Of a stretch of DNA of 8,416 bases, positions 5,908-8,416 are shown one piece after another. Made by a program: the position numbers and the translations under genes. Positions within the stretch are counted from its first letter, which is position 1, and each line of letters begins with the position of its first letter. The stretch comes from Candidatus Coatesiibacteriota bacterium (GTDB lineage Bacteria; RBG-13-66-14), in assembly GCA_014728185.1 (NCBI GenBank), contig WJMB01000082.1, forward strand, positions 1 through 8,416, in the 5' to 3' direction. The notes beneath the pieces are model-generated. The model had not been told where the DNA came from and made no database searches. It was given only the letters and a program-made list of their open reading frames with translations.

Positions 5908-6358
5908 GATTGTATGCTCCGCTGGTGGTCGATCGGGATCGGGCCGTCGCCCGTTTCGTCGGGTGTTTCCGAGGCGTTGCAGGGACGGTTTCCCGATTAG
6001 CCGACGCACGTTGACGGTGATAACGGGGAGAACGCAGCTCGGTATGGTTTGTTACGGTTGAAGAGGGGTTTTGCGATCGAAGCGTTGCCTTGGTGCGGTA
6101 ACTGTGAAGCAAAAGAACAGCAAAGAAAGGTCAGGATAAGCGAAGATAACGAGTATGTATGAAGACGTTGTATCGCAGTGGGTGCCTGTTCGGCAGGTTC
6201 CGTCCGGAGGGATGCACACCCGTCGTGAGGCCGTCGGGTGGACGGTTGCAGGGTGGAACGCGCGCCGTTACGGCGTTGCCGGACCCTTTGGTTGAGCTTC
6301 GTCCCCGTTCAACTCAGGCCCCCAGTTCCGGTCCCCGGTTGGCCCACGGTATGGGTCC

Positions 6359-6374
6359 ATTGTAATCATACAAT
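6359..6374 (-). promoter_or_regulatory. Operator-like dyad overlapping a -10 element
   Basis: ATTGTA (6359-6364) and TACAAT (6369-6374) are a perfect 6-bp inverted repeat with a 4-bp spacer. On the minus strand the dyad contains TATGAT (6370-6365), one mismatch from the sigma-70 -10 consensus. A clear -35 is missing: the hexamer 17 nt upstream reads TTTCCC. The position, just past recR and about 450 nt before mglB, suits a repressed or activator-dependent promoter for mglBA or for a small RNA. This is inferred from sequence only. Confidence 0.45.
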
Positions 6375-6432
6375 AAAAGGGCGCTTTGGGAAATAGGGCT
6401 TTGGGGTTGGTTTCGGGTTGAGGGGTGTTCGG
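6373..6432 (-). promoter_or_regulatory. C-rich, G-poor tract after recR, possible Rho loading site
   Basis: The 60 nt following the recR stop on the minus strand are C- and A-rich with only about five G (runs such as CACCCC, AACCCC, GCCCTATTTCCC). Unstructured C-over-G RNA is the hallmark of Rho utilisation sites, and no hairpin terminator follows recR. It may therefore end the recR transcript by Rho. Such tracts are common, so confidence is low. Confidence 0.3.
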
Positions 6433-7047
6433 TCAGTGCATTTCGCGGCGGCCTTCGACGGCCAGGCGCAGGGAGACCTCGTCGGCGTAGTCGACGTCGG
6501 CACCGGCGGAGAGGCCGACGGCGATGCGGGTCAAGCGGACGTTGAGCGGTTCGAGCAGCTCTCGCAGGTAGGCGGCGGTGGCTTCGCCGGCGGCGGTGGG
6601 CGAGGTCGCCAGAATGATCTCGTTGTAGGCGGCCTCGGCGATGCGGCGGCGCAGCTTGTCGAGCCCCAGCTCTTCGGCGCCGATGCCGGCCAGGGGGTCG
6701 AAGAGGCCGCCGAGGACGTGGTAGCGGCCGTTGAAGACGCCGGTGCGTTCGAAGGATTCGACGTTGTAGGGCTCTTCGACGATGAGCAGGCGTTCTTCGT
6801 CGCGTTCGGGATCGGAGCAGATCTCGCAGACGGGGCGCCGGTTCTCGTCGGCGGTGGTTTCGGCGATGTTGCCGCAGATGGAGCAGAGGGCGACGCGCTC
6901 GGCCAGGTTGACGATACTGCGGGCCAGTTCGTAGCTTTCGCTCTTTTCGGCGCGCAGCAGGTGGTAGCCGATACGCTGGGCCGACTTGGCGCCCACGCCG
7001 GGCAGGCGGCGCAGGGCGGCGAGGAGTCTCTTCAGGCTGGGAACCAA
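6433..7047 (-). CDS. recR: Recombination mediator protein RecR
   Basis: A DNA-clamp-forming protein of the RecFOR pathway that helps load RecA onto gapped, SSB-coated DNA. The call gives 204 residues, the usual family length. Helix-hairpin-helix LPGVGAKSAQRI lies at 15-26, a four-cysteine zinc finger at C55, C58, C74 and C77 (CSICG and CEIC), a TOPRIM domain at about 87-183 (LLIVEEPYNVESFERTG at its start) and the family tail ADVDYADEVSLRLAVEGR. The start is the TTG at 7047, with GAGGA 5 nt upstream; the product then begins MVPSLKRLLAALRRLPGVG like other RecR proteins. The frame continues upstream to 7134 with Pro/Arg-rich residues foreign to the family. It is not next to dnaX or the YbaB gene on the sides visible here. 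A TTGACA promoter candidate and a dyad lie upstream. Confidence 0.95.
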   Translation of the reverse strand: MVPSLKRLLAALRRLPGVGAKSAQRIGYHLLRAEKSESYELARSIVNLAERVALCSICGNIAETTADENRRPVCEICSDPERDEERLLIVEEPYNVESFERTGVFNGRYHVLGGLFDPLAGIGAEELGLDKLRRRIAEAAYNEIILATSPTAAGEATAAYLRELLEPLNVRLTRIAVGLSAGADVDYADEVSLRLAVEGRREMH

Positions 7048-7052
7048 GGCCG

Positions 7053-7057
7053 TCCTC
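7053..7057 (-). promoter_or_regulatory. Ribosome binding site supporting the recR TTG start
   Basis: The minus strand reads GAGGA, then CGGCC, then TTG at 7047-7045. This 5-nt spacing, plus the family length, favours TTG over the ATG at 7134, which would add 29 residues not seen in RecR. Confidence 0.55.
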
Positions 7058-7164
7058 GTTGGGAGGAGTCCGCCTCCGGGTTCGTCGACGCCCGGTCTGT
7101 GTCCGTGGGACGGAGCGGGTCGGTATGGTGGCAAGAGGACCGGACTACGACGATAAAGGGTGGT

Positions 7165-7179
7165 TTATCTTGCAGATAA
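7165..7179. promoter_or_regulatory. 15-bp dyad at the putative recR transcription start
   Basis: TTATCT (7165-7170) and AGATAA (7174-7179) are a perfect inverted repeat with a 3-bp spacer, in an AT-rich patch of a GC-rich region. It starts at the downstream edge of the candidate -10 hexamer and covers the likely +1, the classic place for a repressor. The regulator is not identifiable from the sequence. Confidence 0.45.
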
Positions 7180-7207
7180 GTTAACACCGGGCCGGTCGGG
7201 CTGTCAA
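7178..7207 (-). promoter_or_regulatory. Sigma-70-like promoter candidate for recR
   Basis: On the minus strand a consensus TTGACA (7207-7202) is followed after 18 nt by TAACTT (7183-7178), which keeps the -12 T, -11 A and -7 T of the consensus. Transcription would start near 7171, giving a leader of about 125 nt before recR. The perfect -35 begins 15 nt after the stop of the upstream gene, consistent with recR having its own promoter. Confidence 0.5.
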
Positions 7208-7221
7208 GGCGGGGCCGGGTT

Positions 7222-7695
7222 TTAGAAGTAGTAGCGCAGGGCCAGGCCGCCGGAGACGTCGAAGTCGACGGCGGGGATGAAATCCAGCCCCAGGCCGACC
7301 TCCAGGGCGACGCCCAGATGCCCTTCGAGGAAGAGGTACTCGATGCCGATCAAGCCGCGCCCGCTGACGTGGAGTTCGGTCTCGCCCTCGTCGAGCTCGT
7401 CGGGCTTGGCGGCGTTGTCATGGTCCCAGATGGCGATGCGGCCGCCGAAGCCCAGGTAGGGACGCCAGGGTGCGGGCAGCCAGCCGGTGTGGATAAGGTA
7501 GTCGGCTCCGCCGGCGATACCGCCGCGCAGGCTCCAGGCCAGGTGGAAGGCCAGGGCGTTGGTCTTGTCCAGGTTCCATTTGGCGGAGAGACCGGTGGGC
7601 TCGCCGATGATCAGGCCGATGCCGAAGGTGCTCACCCGGGCCGTAGCGCCGAGGGCCAGGGCGAGGAGCAGGGTCAGGGTGAGCAGCTTTTTCAT
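7222..7695 (-). CDS. Small outer-membrane beta-barrel protein, BAPKO_0422/DUF3996-like
   Basis: Probably an exported outer-membrane protein of unknown role. The 157-residue product starts with a classic signal peptide (MKK, hydrophobic core 4-15, ATA cleavage motif at 17-19). The mature part opens with FGIGLIIGEPTGLSAKW, which resembles the start of BAPKO_0422/DUF3996 family barrels. It then shows alternating strands rich in Gly and aromatics (for example YLGFGGRIAIW, 80-90) and ends in aromatic LRYYF, a typical C-terminal signal for barrel insertion. The acidic loop DNAAKPDELDEGETE (93-107) is likely surface or periplasmic. The start ATG (7695) has AAAGGA 7 nt upstream and overlaps the stop of the kinase gene as ATGA, suggesting translational coupling. 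Family assignment is from recall of the motif; function unknown. Confidence 0.75.
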   Translation of the reverse strand: MKKLLTLTLLLALALGATARVSTFGIGLIIGEPTGLSAKWNLDKTNALAFHLAWSLRGGIAGGADYLIHTGWLPAPWRPYLGFGGRIAIWDHDNAAKPDELDEGETELHVSGRGLIGIEYLFLEGHLGVALEVGLGLDFIPAVDFDVSGGLALRYYF

Positions 7696-8416
7696 GCGTT
7701 GTCCTTTCGCGACAATAGATAACCCAGAGCGCCGGGGGCGGCGACGCAACGGGCGCCGAACTCGGCGGCGGCGCGGGCGGCGCGGGCCGGGTCCCCGCCG
7801 GCGGCGAGTTCGTGAAGGGCGGCCCCCAGGGCGGCGTCGCCGGCGCCGGTTTCTTCGACTTCGCGCTCCGTTGCAGGGGCGGCGGCGGGGACGGCGGGTT
7901 GTTCGATGACACCTTCGGGGGTGGCCAGCAGCAGGCCGGCGTCGCCCAGGGTGATCATCACGTAGCGGTGGCGGCGGCGGGCTCGTTCCAGCAGATCGCG
8001 CGGTCCGCCGGGACCCCAGAGCAGCTCGGCCTCGGCGGCGTCGGCCTTGACCAGATCCAGCCGGGGGGCCAGTTCGGCGTAGAGCTCGCGGGCGCGGTCC
8101 TCGTCGGCCAGGGCGGCGCGGCGGTTGACGTCGTAGGCACGCAGCGCGCCTCGGGGGGCGGTTTCCAGCAGGCGGCGGCAGACGGCCAGGCTCCCCTCGT
8201 TGAGGCTGGCGAAGACGCCGGAGACCAACACCACCTCGGCGCGGGCGGTCAGTTCCGGGTCGAGATGCTCGATGGTCAAGCCCCCGCCGGCGCGGCCCTC
8301 GCGGGTGTAACCGAAGCGGCTGTAGGGGCAGCGTCCGCCGATCTGATAGACGGCGTTGAAGGGTCCGCCGAGGACGACGGCGGGTCCGTCGAGGCCCAAA
8401 GGGATCAGGCCTGCGC
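7692..8416 (-). CDS. PfkB-family carbohydrate/nucleoside kinase (5' end outside window)
   Basis: A ribokinase-like kinase transferring phosphate from ATP to a sugar or nucleoside hydroxyl. The reading frame stays open to the right edge and the N-terminal GG-N sugar-binding region is not present, so the gene begins beyond the window. Numbering from the first in-frame TTG (8399): the mid-domain segment with YTREGRAGGGLTIEHLD (31-47), the lid-to-core strand VVLVSGVF (56-63), YDVNRR (89-94, usually D-P-N-R), a LVKADAAEAELLWG block (116-129, usually N-E-x-E), VMITLGDAGLLL (147-158) and the catalytic signature ETGAGDAALGAAL (183-195) with Asp188 as the likely base. The substrate cannot be decided. 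The TGA overlaps the ATG of the outer-membrane protein gene by four bases. Confidence 0.85.
   Translation of the reverse strand, partial: AGLIPLGLDGPAVVLGGPFNAVYQIGGRCPYSRFGYTREGRAGGGLTIEHLDPELTARAEVVLVSGVFASLNEGSLAVCRRLLETAPRGALRAYDVNRRAALADEDRARELYAELAPRLDLVKADAAEAELLWGPGGPRDLLERARRRHRYVMITLGDAGLLLATPEGVIEQPAVPAAAPATEREVEETGAGDAALGAALHELAAGGDPARAARAAAEFGARCVAAPGALGYLLSRKDNA

Larger units (their letters stand above)
5908..6432. other. 525-bp intergenic region upstream of mglB
   Basis: No convincing gene is present. From the recR end it holds a C-rich, G-poor minus-strand stretch (6373-6432), an AT-rich dyad on a -10-like hexamer (6359-6374), and several short GC hairpins. These include CACCCG/CGGGTG (6217-6222 with 6235-6240) and CGCCG-TTA-CGGCG (6263-6275). 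Next comes a purine-rich (plus strand), AT-rich island around 6107-6160, then the mglB ribosome binding site. It most likely serves as a long leader for mglBA, or contains a small RNA. I recognise no known riboswitch, tRNA, SRP RNA, tmRNA or RNase P core in it. Confidence 0.5.

Noticed and set aside
5908..6009. N-terminal extension of mglB to 6009
   Set aside because: The added residues are Arg/Pro-rich and unlike MglB. The ATG at 5907 with GGAG upstream gives a product that starts like the family.
6289..6317. tRNA-like arm (GTTGAGC with GTTCAAC)
   Set aside because: A 7-bp stem with one G-T pair is present, but there is no acceptor stem, anticodon arm or CCA context around it, so it is not a tRNA.
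6155..6365. Two overlapping plus-strand small frames (ATG at 6155, 46 codons; ATG at 6159, 68 codons)
   Set aside because: Neither has a proper ribosome binding site or codon bias, and they overlap in different frames. Most likely chance frames in the leader region.
7048..7134. N-terminal extension of recR to the ATG at 7134
   Set aside because: The extra 29 residues are Pro/Arg/Gly-rich and absent from RecR. The TTG at 7047 with GAGGA fits family length.
7692..7749. Upstream extension of the outer-membrane protein to 7749
   Set aside because: It would bury the signal peptide behind an Arg-rich segment. The ATG at 7695 has a good ribosome binding site and begins MKK plus a hydrophobic core.

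Overview
The window is GC-rich (roughly 60-65% by eye) and every credible gene lies on the minus strand, so transcription runs from high to low coordinates. A signal peptide followed by an outer-membrane beta-barrel-like protein, and a Myxococcus-like MglA/MglB pair, point to a diderm (Gram-negative) bacterium with a polarity GTPase. This could be a deltaproteobacterial/myxococcal-type lineage or one of the uncultured candidate phyla. I cannot place it further from sequence alone. Two genes (the cyclase and recR) appear to start with TTG behind good Shine-Dalgarno sequences.

Layout from right to left, in transcription order. A PfkB-family sugar/nucleoside kinase runs off the right edge (7692-8416) and overlaps by ATGA a small secreted beta-barrel protein of the BAPKO_0422/DUF3996 type (7222-7695). 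After a gap holding a TTGACA promoter candidate and an AT-rich dyad comes recR (6433-7047), for recombinational repair. A 525-bp non-coding stretch follows, with a second AT-rich dyad placed on a -10-like element. Next come mglB (5410-5907) and mglA (4759-5352), the GAP and GTPase of a cell-polarity switch. A 423-bp non-coding gap with a strong hairpin separates them from a PATAN/DUF4388 protein (3718-4335). Then comes a full-length PcrA/UvrD helicase with its C-terminal Tudor domain (1346-3529). Its tail leads after 43 nt into a GAF plus class III nucleotide cyclase gene (211-1302). The last 210 bp are non-coding and rich in inverted repeats.

Two themes stand out. One is DNA maintenance (RecR, PcrA). 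The other is surface polarity or motility signalling (MglB, MglA, PATAN protein, possibly the cyclase). In characterised bacteria MglA-GTP marks a pole and drives type IV pili or gliding machinery, MglB stimulates GTP hydrolysis, and PATAN-type proteins are signalling adaptors. The cyclase could add a second-messenger output, but that link rests only on proximity. I saw no mobile elements, CRISPR arrays, tRNAs or rRNAs. No clearly new multi-gene system is visible. The most unusual items are a His in place of the transition-state Asn of the cyclase, two operator-like dyads in long leaders, and the repeat-rich end at 1-162.
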